64,000 nt of DNA from Chloranthus sessilifolius (GCA_021018995.1 CM037588.1:35027000-35090999); one strand, 5' to 3'; positions 45,824-58,087 are shown, counted from the stretch's first letter. A program made the numbers and translations. Notes: a model not told the origin generated them from the letters alone.

Positions 45824-48343
45824 GAAAAAAGAAAAAAGCAGAGGTTTAGTCATGGGCAAGCAGCTGAGGAACTAGCAGTACCTCAGCTGCCATTTCCTCA
45901 AGCTTTGGGTGGTCCTATACCTTTTGAAAAAGGGAATGCCCAGATGGAGGAAATGATGGAGACCTTCGGGCAGGTGAAAATCAATTTGCCCCTGCTTGAG
46001 GCAATTAAACAGGTCCCAGCCTATGCAAAGTTCCTGAAAGACCTCTGTACCCAAAAGAGAAAAGCTCGAGGCCATGTGTCCAAAAGAGTCTTTGCAACTG
46101 ATACAGTGAATTCTGTATTTAACATATCAATGCCTGAGAAGTTGCAAGATCCAGGGATACCCACTATTCCCTGCACAATTGGAGACCATACAATCGGGAA
46201 GGCCCTTTTAGACCTTGGAGCCAGTGTTAACCTACTGCCATACAGTGTATATCTACAGCTAGGTTTGGGGGAGCTAAAACCTACCCCCATTGTGCTAATG
46301 ATGGCTGATAGATCTGAGAGTCGGCCTATGGGAATGATTGAGGATGTCTTCGTAGGGGTAGAGAAATTCTTTTACCCTGCTGACTTCCTAGTTTTGGACA
46401 TGGGCTGCAACAAAAATACTAATCCCATACCTATTATTTTGGGCAGGCCATTCTTGGACACTGCCAATGCATGCATTCAGTGCAGGTCTGGAGTCATGGA
46501 GGTAACTTTCGGACATATGAAAGTTGAGCTAAATATGTACAACAATGCAAAGTACCCTCATGAGGACAATGAGGAGAGCTTTGCAGTGGATGTACTAGAA
46601 GAAATTGTGGATGAAGAATTGCCCACTCTGCTGGAGTGGAGCAACACTGTCAGGAATTTAGTTAAAGTCTGGGATATGGTGGAGGAAGAAAGCCCAGCTG
46701 TGATAACAAAAGACATGACCACATTGAAGTCTTCTGTGGGCTCAGTGCAGCATTCCATTTGGAAACCTACATTGATGCCTCTTCCTCCAACCACCAATGC
46801 ACCAATTTTGCCATCCACCCAACAAGCTCCTGATATGGAACTCAAGAAGCTTCCAGAAACATTAAAATATGCCTTCCTTGAGAAAGGTGATAAGCTTCCT
46901 GTGATTATCTCCTCCTCTCTTACCAATGAGCAGGAAGAGGAATTACTAACAGTTTTGAGAAAGCACAAAAAGGCAATTGGTTGGACCATTGCAGATCTGG
47001 GAGGAATAGATGCATCAATCAGCATGCACAGGATTCATCTTGAGGAGGGATCACTACCCTCCAAGGAAATGTAGAGGAAGTTAAATCCTCACATCCAGGA
47101 AGTGGTCCTCAAGGAGATCATTAAATGGCTAGATGCAAGGGTGATTTACCCCATCTCTGATTCTAACTGGGTGTCACCTATCCAAGTGGTGCCCAAGAAA
47201 TCTAGCATAATAGTTATTATAACCGAATCTGGAGAGTTGAGACCAGCCAGGGAGACCACTGGCTGGAGAATTTACATTGGTTATAGAAAGCGCAACTCTA
47301 AGACCAGAAAGGACCACTTCCCTCTCCCCTTCATTGATCAAATTTTGGACAAATTGGCTGGAAAAGCTTTTTATTGTTTTCTTCATGGGTACTCAGGGTA
47401 CAACCAGATCCCTGTGCATCCTCAAGACCAAGAGAAAACCACCTTTACCTGTCCTTTTGGCACCTTTGCTTACAGAAGGATGCCTTTTGGGTTGTGTAAT
47501 GCGCCAGCCACTTTTCAGAGGTGTATGTATGCCATATTCTCTGATATGATTGACAAGTTTTTGGAGATCTTTATGGATGATTTTTCTGTCTATGGGGACA
47601 GTTTTGGCCAGTGTCTACAACACCTCAGCCTAGTTTTGCAAAGATGTGAGAAGACCAATATGGTCTTAAGCTGGGAAAAGAGCCATTTCATGGTAACACA
47701 AGGCATTGTGTTGGGCCATGTAGTCTCTAAAGAAGGGCTTGAGGTAGACAAGGCCAAAGTTGACCTCATTGCCAATCTGCCACCTCCAAAAACAGTCAAA
47801 CAAATCAGATCTTTCCTTGGGCATGCAGGATTCTACAGGAGGTTCATTAAGGACTTCAGCAAAATTGCAAGGCCATTGTGCCACCTGCTCTGCCAGGATG
47901 TGCCTTTCAACTTATCGGCTGAATGTCTAAAGGCTTTTGAGACTTTGAAAGTCTGCCTTACCTCTGCCCCTGTACTCCAGACACCAGACTATACCCTGCC
48001 CTTTGAATTAATGTGTGATGTATCAGATTTGGCAATAGGTGCTGTCTTGGGCCAAATAAAGGATAAGCTGCCTGTGGTCATTGCTTACGTTAGCAAGTCA
48101 CTTGCTAAAGCTCAGCTGAATTATACCACAACTAGGAAAGAGCTTCTGGCAGTGGTGTATGCTTTTGACAAGTTTAGATCCTACCTGTTGGGATCTAAAA
48201 CTGTAATCTTCACTGACCACTCAGCATTGAAGTACCTATTGTCCAAGAAAGATGCTAAGCCCAGGATGATTAGATGGATACTCCTACTGCAGGAGTTTGA
48301 CATCGAAATCAAGGACAAAGGGTGTGAAAAATGTGGTGGCTGA
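45824..48343 (+). pseudogene. pol: Protease, reverse transcriptase and RNase H of element B
   Basis: Same frame as gag. Protease: active-site motif DLGASVNLLP near 46200, then VLDMG and ILGRPFLDTANACI. A stop (TAG, 47072-47074) separates it from [59 protein letters not shown] and FMDDFSVYG with the catalytic DD pair. The third catalytic Asp, normally in FLDGYSGY, is His here ([11 protein letters not shown], codon 47384-47386). RNase [35 protein letters not shown] and [11 protein letters not shown] single-base frameshift near 48320 ends the frame early at 48343. The enzyme cannot work as it stands. Confidence 0.92.
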
Positions 48344-49749
48344 CCACTTGTCCAGAATTGTGTTGGAGAAGTGTCTTGATGGTCCTACAAATGATGCCTT
48401 CCCGGATGAGCAATTATTTGCAATCCAATCCTTGGTCCCCTAGTTTGAACATATTGTGAATTATCTTGTTATAGGAAAGATTCCTGCCCACTGGACCAAA
48501 ATGGACAAAGACCTATTTTTCTCACAGGTCAAATATTTTTTTTGGGAGGAACCTTGTCTATACAAGTACTGTACAGACCAAATCATCCGAAGATGTGTTC
48601 CCGAAAGTAATGTCCCCAGTATTCTGGCCATGTGCCATGAAAATGCCTGTGGAGGCCACTTTAGTGGAAGAAAAATAGCTGACAAGGTCCTGCAGTGTGG
48701 CTTTTATTAGCCTTCTTTATTCAAAGATGCATATGCACACTACAAGGCATGAGAGAGATATCAAAAATTAGGAGGGCTATCCAAAAGAAATTTAATGCCT
48801 TTGTAGCCCTTCCTTGTTGTAGAACTGTTTGACGTATGGGGTATAGACTTCATGGGCCCTTTTCCTCCTTCTAATGGTTACCATTTCATCTTAGTGGCAG
48901 TGGATTATGTTTCCAAATGGGTAGAAGCCATTGCCACAAGAACCAATGACAACCAGGTGGTCCTCAAATTTGTAAGGCAGAATATTTTCTCAAGATTTGG
49001 AACCCCTAGAGCTATTATCAGTGATGGGGGTAGCCATTTCTGCAACATGAATTTCGAAAGCTTGCTCAAGAATATTCTGTGACCCATAGGATTGCTACTC
49101 CCTACCACCCACAGACAAGTGGGCAAGTTGAAATTTCCAATAGGGAGATCAAGCACATCCTTGATAAAACAGTAAGGATTGACAAAAGAGATTGGGCTGA
49201 TAAGCTCAATGATGCACTCTGGGCTTATAGGACTGCCCATAAGACTCCCATTGGAATGTCCCCATTCAGACTGGTCCATGGCAAGGCTAGCCATCTCCCA
49301 GTAAAGTTAGAACACAAGGCCTATTTGGCCATTAAAAACTTAAATAGGAACCTAACTTCTGTTGGTCATCACAGGATCCTGCAGCTGTCTGAATTGGACG
49401 AGCTGAGGATGGATGCCTACGCCAATGCCAAGATCTACAAGGAACGGGCCAAAGCTTTCTTTGACAAGGGCTTATTGAGAAAAAGCTTCATACCTGGTGG
49501 CAAGGTTTGGTTATTTAACTCCAAACTAAAATTCTTTCCTGGCAAACTAAAATTCTTTCCTGGCTAAAATCCCGATGGGAAGGTCCCTATATTGTCTTAA
49601 ATGTGTCCCCATCTGGTGCTGTGGAAGTCAAGGATCCCAAATCTGGGAGGACCTTGAGAGTGAATGGTCAGAGGCTTAAGCCTTGTCTCGAAAAATCGGC
49701 CAACCCTATGAGCACTATTCATTTTCAAGGGACCCCTTCATCTACCTGA
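48344..49749 (+). pseudogene. pol: Integrase of element B, stops and a second frameshift
   Basis: After the frameshift near 48320 the frame continues through the RNase H-integrase linker to a zinc-finger region (CHENACGGHFSGRK) in which a later Cys is replaced by a stop. The catalytic core follows: [20 protein letters not shown] and [17 protein letters not shown], giving D, D and E. A frameshift lies near 49078 inside the core. The C-terminal part ([25 protein letters not shown]) reaches a perfect 21-bp tandem duplication (49523-49543, 49544-49564), then shifts frame; the last codons end at TGA 49747-49749. Integrase would insert the DNA copy; this one is dead. Confidence 0.9.
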
Positions 49750-49980
49750 CTCACAGTTGTGTCCTTGTTGTGCTATACTACTTTCATTTCTTCAATAGTT
49801 TTTAGGAAATTGTAGTGTCTCGATGGGGTCTGAGTCTGTTGGGTTTGATAGAGTTTATATGGGGTTGGTATGATTACTTCTTCTTCTGTGATTTGCTGAT
49901 TTTTGAATTGAATGCATACTGTTTGAAATTTTTTGATGAGTATGCTACACTGCATGAATTGCTCCCTGTTTGGTACTAAG

Positions 49981-50285
49981 TCCTCGCGCATTCCAAATTG
50001 AGATTTGGGAAGCTCTCGCGCAATTCACATAGAGTATTTATTACGCCGTCGCGAGCTTCAACAAATGCTGTAGAGCCTCTCGCGCACGGCAAGCTGCAAC
50101 ATTCATCATCATGAAATTTTGTTCCTATCTCGCGATCCCCTTGACCAGTTGCGCGAGTTGCATGCATTTGTCATTTCTCACGCTGATTGCTGTAACTTTT
50201 CACTTCCCAACTCACTCTCCATTAATTGCAGCAACTTGGATGTTATTACACCGACTCATCTTCCACCATCCTCGTCTTTAAATAC
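49981..50285 (+). promoter_or_regulatory. Internal TCGCG word array and TATA-like box of element B
   Basis: From 49981 to 50165, words such as CTCGCGCAATTC, CGTCGCGAGCTTC, CTCTCGCGCACGG and GTTGCGCGAGTTGC repeat the U3 word of the B LTR. TTTAAATACAC at about 50277-50287 is TATA-like and lies about 70-80 nt before the ATG at 50357. Confidence 0.55.
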
Positions 50286-50356
50286 ACAGGGAGTCCCTTT
50301 CATATTCATCTCATCCTTTCTCCTCTCACCCTAGCGGTCCTTCCCTAGTCCTAACA

Positions 50357-50605
50357 ATGGCAGATGACAAGCCTAATGCTCTGCCTAACAAATTTTATCC
50401 GATGTGGTTGGAACCGCCCCCACCCAAAGAGCCGAACCCCCTACAATCCCTCTGGGATGAATACGAAGAGGTTCAGCAGATCCTGGCTAAGGAAGAGAAG
50501 GAGAAGCACCAACGAAAGAAGAAAAAGCTAAAGATAGAACCATCCCAATCCCCTGCCCCCTCCACTCAGCCCATTCCACCACCTTCTAAGCCCCCACACC
50601 CTTGA
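50357..50605 (+). CDS. Small lysine- and proline-rich ORF of element B, unknown
   Basis: An intact 82-codon ORF begins MADDKPNALPNKFYPMWLEP, passes through an E/K-rich helical segment (EYEEVQQILAKEEKEKHQRK, then KKKKLK) that could be a nuclear localisation signal, and ends in a P/S-rich tail. It sits after pol, downstream of the internal word array and TATA-like box, where C has its long extra ORF. It may be a much shortened version of that ORF or a separate product. I do not recognise a family. It is the only post-gag reading frame of B without a stop. Confidence 0.5.
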   Translation: MADDKPNALPNKFYPMWLEPPPPKEPNPLQSLWDEYEEVQQILAKEEKEKHQRKKKKLKIEPSQSPAPSTQPIPPPSKPPHP

Positions 50606-52444
50606 TCCCTCTCCCCCTTCTTCTTAGGATTTTCTTTTTGTAATTTTCTTTTTTTTACTCTTAATGAAATTTTCTTTTCCTGTTATTCTGTAAAGTTCTC
50701 TATTTTTGGTTGTTTTCATTCTTGCTGTTTTCTTTTCTCTGACCATTAATCTGTTGAACACTCACCTATGAATCAGTGAGGACACTGCTCCTCATAGGTT
50801 TGGGGGTGTGGCAGGCAGATCCTGCCAATGGAATAGTTAACCTAAGTGCAGCAGAATCTTGTGAGTAATATGGAAATGGAACCATGTTCATCTAAGAATC
50901 ATGGAAAATAAGGAATTTAAAATTTTGCCAGAACTTTAGGCATTACAAACTTTAAAAACTTCACATTTCCATGATGAGATCACCAAGGAAACTCACTTGT
51001 ATCAGCACTTAGTGAATCATTAGAGAGAGCTACAGGTAAGGACATACTTAAGAATTCAAAGGAAGACCATAACCAGTGAGATTTGGGCCTATACAAAAAA
51101 TTTTCCTTGAGGAGTGACTAAGAAAATTTCTTCTAGCTCTAAGGACTGGCTGAGTCACTGTGCCCACTAGAAGTTAGGCAACTCCAAAGTGAAACAACTG
51201 ACAGAACTCATGAGACTTAGGAAAGGATCAAGGCCTTCTTTTGGACAGTGAGCCTAAACAGACAAACCTTAAGCAACTGCCCTTGTCCATACCCCCTTTG
51301 AGCCTTAAATCCTAAATTTCTTCAAAATACACCTGAGTACTTGCACCTTAACCTATGCATCTGATTTAACCCTACCCTCACTCTGAGAATTCAGAAGGTA
51401 AAGGAATAAGGGTTGAAGATGGACTAGCTATGGTCAACATTAGGTGAATAAAGAAGTACCTCAAATTTTGGCAGGATGGTAACTGAGAAAATGGTGGCAT
51501 TTTAGAAAAGCAAAAACAAAATAAAAAGAAGAAAAATGCATAAAAAAGAAACAAAAATAATAATGAAGAGGAGTAAGAGAGGAATCAAGAGGGAACTTCC
51601 ATTGGGAAAATAAAAATCAAGAAGAGAAACTGATCACTTCAAATCTGAAAACCTCAAAGAAGATGAAAGGAGTTGAATTAAAGAAGCTGAAGTCATGAAT
51701 CACCTCCTTCTCCTACTGATTTTTCAATTTTGCACCCCTTTTCAACCTTCCATTCTTTTTAACCCCACTCCATAAGCCACATTACAGCCCAGTTAAAGCC
51801 CTTGTGATCCAAAGTTGAGTGAGCTGTCATATGGAGATGAAGAGTTATCCAATCTATGGTGAGGATCTGTCAATGATGCCAACACTCAAGAGCTATGCCT
51901 ATGCTCATGCTTACAGACCCATTTGGGGGATGTAACTGCTCTTGAGCTTGAGAGACAATGAAACCCTCAACAGTTCTTTATGAGAGTATGCCCTGGAGAG
52001 TTTTAGGGCTGATATTGAATGCATTAAGTATGATCTACAACCTAATTTTTGACCCAGTGATGAGCTCAGTGCTGACACACATGTGAATTGTTCTTTGGTG
52101 TAAACTGATTGGAAATGCTGTGCTTTCATGAGAAGCTTATACTATTTAAATTTCTGTGCAGCCAATGTGTTTGAATTTCTTATATTCTTACTGATTCAAG
52201 GGTGACCTAACTCTACTTCTTGACTGCTCACTTGATAATAATGCACTTTTGTTAACTGTCTCATTGAGAAGTTTGTGGGTGTCTTCACTAAAAACCCTCA
52301 GGAGACTTCAGTCCTCCACTAGGGATCACCTAGGGGTTTAAAAGGCTTGGTACATATGCTAAATGTATCCGTGCTCCCTACGAAAGTGGCATTTAATTTC
52401 TGTAGTTAATTTAGTGTAGCTTTGCTAAGGGACTAGCAAAGATT
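50606..52444 (+). other. 3' non-coding block of element B with second polypurine tract
   Basis: No gene. The hairpin CAGTG-AGGA-CACTG (near 50775-50788) is followed by AGGTTTGGGGGTGTGG at 50796-50811. About 1.6 kb of sequence shared with A and C follows, strongest at 52267-52395. Confidence 0.8.
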
Positions 52445-52457
52445 AGGTTTGGGGGAG
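52445..52457 (+). other. Polypurine tract of element B
   Basis: AGGTTTGGGGGAG lies directly before the 3' LTR start. Confidence 0.9.
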
Positions 52458-54927
52458 TGTTAAGACCTGAAAAGTACCACTTTTCACCCCTTAACTTAGC
52501 CTTTGATTAGACCCTTAGCCATCTAATAAAGGTTTGTTGAGTGTTTTCTGTAGATAATTAACAGTAGTGCAATAAGGCCATAAATCATGTTAAGGAGCCT
52601 GTATTGGTACCAGAAGTCCCTCAGAAGAATGAGCCATGAATCCAGACCTGAGGCAAGCCTCGCGCAGCTGACAAAGCTCCAGAGGATTCAGAAAAATATG
52701 CTTCGCGCAGTCCTCACGAAGTCCCAAGACTTCACAACAACTTCTCGTGCAGTGGAGTGACAGAAGAGCTTCAAAAGCCTTGAGTCGCGCAGCTCTCGCA
52801 AAGTTCAGAAGTTAAAGGTCGCGCAGTCTCGCGCAGTTCAAGAGAACCTATTGTGCAGCTGTCGCGTAGTAGCCGCGGGATGCAAATGTCAAGAGAACCT
52901 GTCGCGCAGTTCAAAAAAGCCTCAAAGCCTCACGAGGATCCTGGCGAAGTTCCATTAAGAAGTGAACGTCTCGCGCTGTTCAGAAAGAAAGCAGCCTTGC
53001 GAAGACCAAAGTAAGCCTCACGAAGATCTATTGTGAAATGGAATGCTCGCGTAGTTCCCGCGCTATTCACAAGTAGAAATCCCATCGCGCGAAGCCCAAT
53101 CCAGCGAGAGCTTAACTATCTACCTCGCGACTGCTCAAAGCATCAAGAAGCTACAACCCCACAAAGTCTGAAGTTTTAATGCAAACTCATCCTCGCGAAG
53201 TCAGTGCTACCATGCGACAAGTCTGGGAATCAACTGCAACCTGGCGAAGCTCTGACCTCCAACTTCCATCATTCTGTAGAGGACATTTTAGGGATTTCCA
53301 ACGATTAGGGCAAGCACTTCCAAGCTCAAATCTCTGTGCACGAGCCCCGAGGCATCTGAGGATCATTAATAGGCCACGTGGCATCACTAAAATTAGGGTT
53401 TCCTAACCCTAATGCGCCACCACACCCACTGCTATATAAACCTAAGCCTAGTTTAGGTTTAGGGAGCTTCTTTTGAGACTTTTTAGAGTTCTTAGACTTA
53501 GACACCAGTGAAAGTTCAGACTGTATCACTGATACGAGATCTGAGATCTTCTTCTTTTCTATTCTAGTTGTAAGTAGTTTTCCTTTTTCTTTTTCTTCTC
53601 TCCATGGCCCAGCACTTGCTAGCCATGCCTATGTATGTCTATTGAGATTAGATTAATGGAATTTATGATTGGGTGTTGTACTTTTATGGGATTCGTGTGT
53701 TTGTGAGCTGTTATGTGCAAGGTTGATGCCTTATGATCCGCCATTGCTTTGGCTGTGTTTCAAAGCAATGGAGGACTGATTCTAAGGACCCATTCAGATC
53801 CAAGTGACCTATGTGTCTGGGCTATCATGGTCCGATACAGCCTTAGCCCCACCACAGTACCCTCTAGATCTGAAATCCCCATGGAAGCCTGAGCTGGTAG
53901 CCTTGTAACCATGGTGGTGGCAGCAATATTCTTATTTCATTTTGGGCTCCGTGAGGAGGATAGCCTCTGGGATAGTCTGTGACCATTCAAGTGGACAGAT
54001 AATAGCCTTAGGGTAAATCCAATCCGCTGATCCAAAATGGATCCTTCTTCTTCGAGCCTGAGCTTATAGCCTGGCAGGAGATTGTACAGAGGCAGACTCC
54101 CCTATATTAGCATAGACCAGCCATCAGATGGCAGATATGATCTGGGTATGGAGATTGTAGGCTTGTGACTTGACCATTGTAGTCCCACTCAAGCAATGGA
54201 CAGCTAGATCTAAGGTGGTACTCAATCTCTTGCTGGTTCTGTGTCTGGGCTATCATAGTCCTATACAGCCTTAGCCCCACACATAGATCTTTAGAGGTTG
54301 AGGTTCCCTATGGATTCCTGAGCTTGTTGCTTGGATGAAGTAGTGCCTACAATGATTAACTTGTTTTGACCCATTTCTGGATTGTGGTTCCCCTATGGGA
54401 TAGTCTGTGACCATTCAAGTGGACAAGTTATAAACTTAAGGGATTGGATCATGGCACAGGGATGAGTTGGATTCTTTCTCCTCTTTGGTGATAATATAGC
54501 CATTAGACAGGATTTCTATAACAGCAGACCTGGATCTAAGTCATAAATTCCAGCAGATCTGAACCCAATCGCATACTTCTCACCCTTTTATATTTATTTT
54601 CCCACACTCCATCCATCTTCTTAACCCTTTCTGTAGTTAATTCATTAGGCTACCTTAGGATACTTAGAATAAGTAACCCTAAACTCCCCTCCTTTTAGGA
54701 CTGCCAGATCTGTTGTCAGATCTAGACGGACTACTAGAGATGGCTCCCTTGGAGCCGTAGATCACTTTTCCCTGTGGGACAAACTCTTATCAAAACTTGC
54801 TACAAATGGACCCTGTATCTTGCAAGTCTAGGATTTCTCAGTTGTGCTGATTTCATCCCTTATTTTACTTTGATTTTAAGTTGCTTTTACCACCAACAAA
54901 TAAGTAAGAACATCTGGAATACCAACA
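52458..54927 (+). repeat. 3' LTR of element B
   Basis: 2470 bp, TGTTAAGACC to CCAACA. Inverted repeat at 52468-52486, word array 52660-53200, TATATAAA at 53433-53440, hairpins at 53972-54003 (3' arm damaged) and 54400-54431. It is very similar to the 5' LTR. Confidence 0.97.
54400..54431 (+). other. Conserved LTR hairpin, B 3' LTR copy 2
   Basis: ATAGTCTGT/ACAAGTTAT; most positions pair, one is lost. Confidence 0.5.
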
Positions 54928-55500
54928 AGACCTCCATGATTCCAGATCTGCATTGAATACAAGCATTGGCAGTGGCCAAGAAGGGCCTGCCCAGAATCAA
55001 ATGGATGGAGGAAATACCTTTACTTGGCTCCATATCTAATACCACAAAGTCAGCAGGGTAAAAAAACTTATCAACTCCCACTAGGACATCCTCAATGACT
55101 CCCATAGGTTTCCTTTCAGACCTGTCAGCCAGTTGCAGGACCACAGGTGTGGGCTTCAAGTCTCCCAAGCCCAATTTTTCATAGACTGCATAGGGCAACA
55201 AGTTCACACTGGCTCCCAGGTCCAATAGGGCCTTCTCAATTTTATGATCCCCAATGATGTAGGGGATAGTGGGCACTCCAGGGTCTTGAAGTTTTGTGGG
55301 AGTTGTAATGGACAGAATGTGTTTTACTTTCTCTGCTGAATAGACTTTCTTGGATAAGTATGTCCTAGACTGTCTTTAATGGGTGCATAACTCCTTCAAA
55401 AATTTGGCATAGGCTGGGACTTGTTTGATGACATCAAGTAAAGGCAGATTGATCTTTACTTGTTTGAAAGTCTCCATCATTTCCTCAATTTTACCTTGCC
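54928..55500 (-). pseudogene. Protease of element C, right part
   Basis: In element direction the frame holds LPLLDVIKQVPAYAKFLKEL-like sequence, then DLGASVNLLPYAVYEKLGLG with the catalytic DLGAS, LADRSERKPMGVIEDVLVGV and ILGRPFLATANACIQCRSG. It is cut at IMEV by element B (54927/54928) and resumes at 41293. The aspartic protease would cut the gag-pol product. Confidence 0.85.
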
Positions 55501-57271
55501 CTTTATCAAAAGGGGAAGGTGCCTATAGTGCCTTAGGAAATGGCAAGTGTGGGGGTGCTCCCTCACTTACAGCCTTAGCCAATGGGGTCTCTTTCTTTTT
55601 GAGTTTTTTCTTTTCTTGAGGATCCTCATTATCCTCTTTATTCACAGCTGATTATTCCTGCAAGTCCACCATTAGTGGTCTTTGTTGTGTTTTAGGAGAA
55701 ATCACTCCATTCTCTTCTTCCAAGGGCCTCACAGGCTCACAGCTGACTTGATTGTCCACTAGCCTACCACTTCTCAAAGTTGTAACAAATTTGGCTTCCT
55801 CATAAGTGGAGAAAACTTCACCCACTACAAACTGCCTTCGTGGATTGTCTTATAATTGGCTAGGCAACCTTCCTCCCTCTCTCCTAGTCAGAGCATCAAA
55901 CTGCTGACCAAGTTAGTCCTCTATCTTTTTGATGCTCTGATTGTGAGAGTGCACAGTTTGGGTTAAGGTGTTCAAGCTCTGTAATGAAGATAGAACTTGT
56001 TTCTCAAAGGATGGTGCTCTCACAGCTGGAGGGTGCAGCTTGCTGCATAGGAGGAGCTACATGTTGGGCCATGGGTTGTTGATACTGAGGCCTTGGGGCA
56101 TAACCTTCTCGATAGGGCTGAGCATTTCTATAAGGCATGGTCTTTTAGGGCTGTTGTTGCTGCTGGCTGGGGTATGCATCTTATCTCCACCTTAGATTGG
56201 GGTGGTTTCTCCATTGACACCCAGCAACAAGTTGTTGCCCATAAGACTGAGTTGCAGCCACATGCTCTGTTACAAAATTAGGAAATTGGGTAGCAGATGG
56301 GCATTCTTCCAAGGGATGAGCAGGGGACTGACATATGGCACATGCCTCCTCCAGTCTAGCAGCCACAGGTGACTTCATTGCTCCCATCAGCCTATCAAAT
56401 TTCAGAGTTAAGCTGTCCACTTTTCTTTACAACTCATTTGGCACTCTCACTTCATAAATCTTTCCTCTTGAGGTGTTCTCTTTCATCAATTTAGGAGGCT
56501 CTAGATCTCTTGCTAAGGTTTCCCTTTGCATAGAGTTCTCACTGATGATGTCAAAGAGCTCCCATGCCTCCTCAGCAGTTTTATGAAGATAGGTGCCACC
56601 ATAGGAGGCATCTATCATATCTCTGTTTTTAGCATAAATTCCTTGATAAAAGCTTTGAACCAATTGCCATTAAGGGATTTGGTGGTGAGGGCATTTCTTG
56701 AGGAGTTCCTTAAATCTCTCCCAGGATTGGTGAAAGTCTTCAGTTGGATCTTGGGTAAAAGAGATGATACCCTTCCTCAACTGGCTGGTCTTTGACATAG
56801 GAAAGAATTTGGCCAGAAACTGATATTAGGATCACTCAAGGACTGAATACTGTTAGGTGGAAGCATGGACAACTAGGTCCTGGCTCTGTCCTTTATTGAA
56901 AAAGGAAAGAGCCTCATCCTAGTAGCCTCCTCCCCCAAACCTGTGATGTTGAAGGTAGTGCACAGTCCTAAGAATTCGTCTATATGCTTATAAGGATCCT
57001 CCTTGGTCAGGCCATGAAATGAGGGCAACATCTGAATGATGGAAGATTTGATTTCATAGTTTCCCTGAGCAGCAAGGAACTGAATGCAGAAGGGGGAATT
57101 GTAGATCCCTGGTGCATTGAATTCTTTGAGAGTTCGCAGCTGCGGCTGCTCACCCATTTCAACAGATTCAATTTCCACAGCTGTGGATGTAGTTGGTCTG
57201 GATCTGAGAAGTCTTTCAACCTCTCGATTTAGTGGAATAATCTGGGGTTGAAGAGTTCTCCTACCAAACAT
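55501..57271 (-). pseudogene. gag: Athila gag of element C, frameshifted
   Basis: Starts MFGRRTLQP at 57271. It matches gag of B in LKEFNAPGIYNSPFCIQFL, SFHGLTKEDPYKHIDEFLG and a later part with CCHC knuckle CAICQSPAHPLEEC (56420-56181 frame). TAG at 56875-56873 stands at the same codon as the first stop of B gag (RART*LSMLP). Frame changes occur near 56840 and between 56670 and 56860. The Q-rich tail (about 56250-55700) is broken by several stops. Confidence 0.85.
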
Positions 57272-57568
57272 ACAACACTCACAAACTGAATACAGAATAA
57301 ATCCTCACACAACAGAAAGAAGCAGCACAACTGACTAATTAATCTAAAAAAAAAATTCAGCAGATATGAAAAATAAACAGGGGGAAAAAGGGATGCAAAC
57401 TATAGAGCAGCCTTCAGCACGGCTTTCCTCTCACTCTGTACTCAGATATGATGGAATGCACACAAAAAATATTGAAAAATAGCAAAACTTAAAAATGCAG
57501 TTAGTAAAATCAAATACACAGTTACAGATTTATAAAATAAAACTAGATCTACCAAATTCACAAACACC

Positions 57569-57586
57569 TCCCCGGCAGCGGCGCTA
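57569..57586 (-). other. Primer-binding site of element C (tRNA-Asp type)
   Basis: The minus strand reads TAGCGCCGCTGCCGGGGA, two bases from the tRNA-Asp complement, just after the LTR end. Confidence 0.9.
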
Positions 57587-58087
57587 AAAATTTGTTGGGG
57601 AATTCCAGTGTCCTGATTTATGGTGTGAACATCAAGAGAAAACAGAGATGGGTTTAGCATAGCTGGGAAATCCTAGACCTGCAAGATATAGGGTCCTTTA
57701 TAGCAAGTTTTAAAAGTAAGGGGAAGTCCACAGAGAGGTGGTTTGGAATTGAGTAAATCTCTAGATCTGTAAGAGATCTAGCACCCTAACTAATGTTGAT
57801 CTAGCTAAAAGACAAGGGAGAGATTAGATTGGAGTTTCACTTAATCTAAACTACAATAAAGATGCAGATTTTCTTAGATCGAATTTGGAGCCTCAGGTCT
57901 TGCAGATGGAGGGTTTAAAAACTCAAAAAATGGAGAAGAACAGTTTGGAGGTTGTTTTCACTGCAATCAGGTTGAGCTAAGTATATTATAGGGGTTGAAA
58001 AGCACACAAGTCCCTCAGCTGCCCACAAGCACAGCTGCAGAGTATAAATTCCACTCCAAATCACAGGATCCACCTGGTCTTAAGGCT

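Larger units (their letters stand above)
41289..54932 (+). mobile_element. Athila-type LTR retrotransposon B with AGACC target duplication
   Basis: Spans 41294-54927 (13,634 bp). AGACC flanks it at 41289-41293 and 54928-54932. LTRs start TGTTAAGACC and end CCAACA. It has a tRNA-Asp-type primer site, gag, protease, RT, RNase H and integrase in one frame order, an internal promoter with a small ORF, two polypurine tracts and a conserved 3' block. It carries several stops and two frameshifts, so it is inactive. It is the youngest insertion in the nest, because it interrupts C. Confidence 0.97.
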
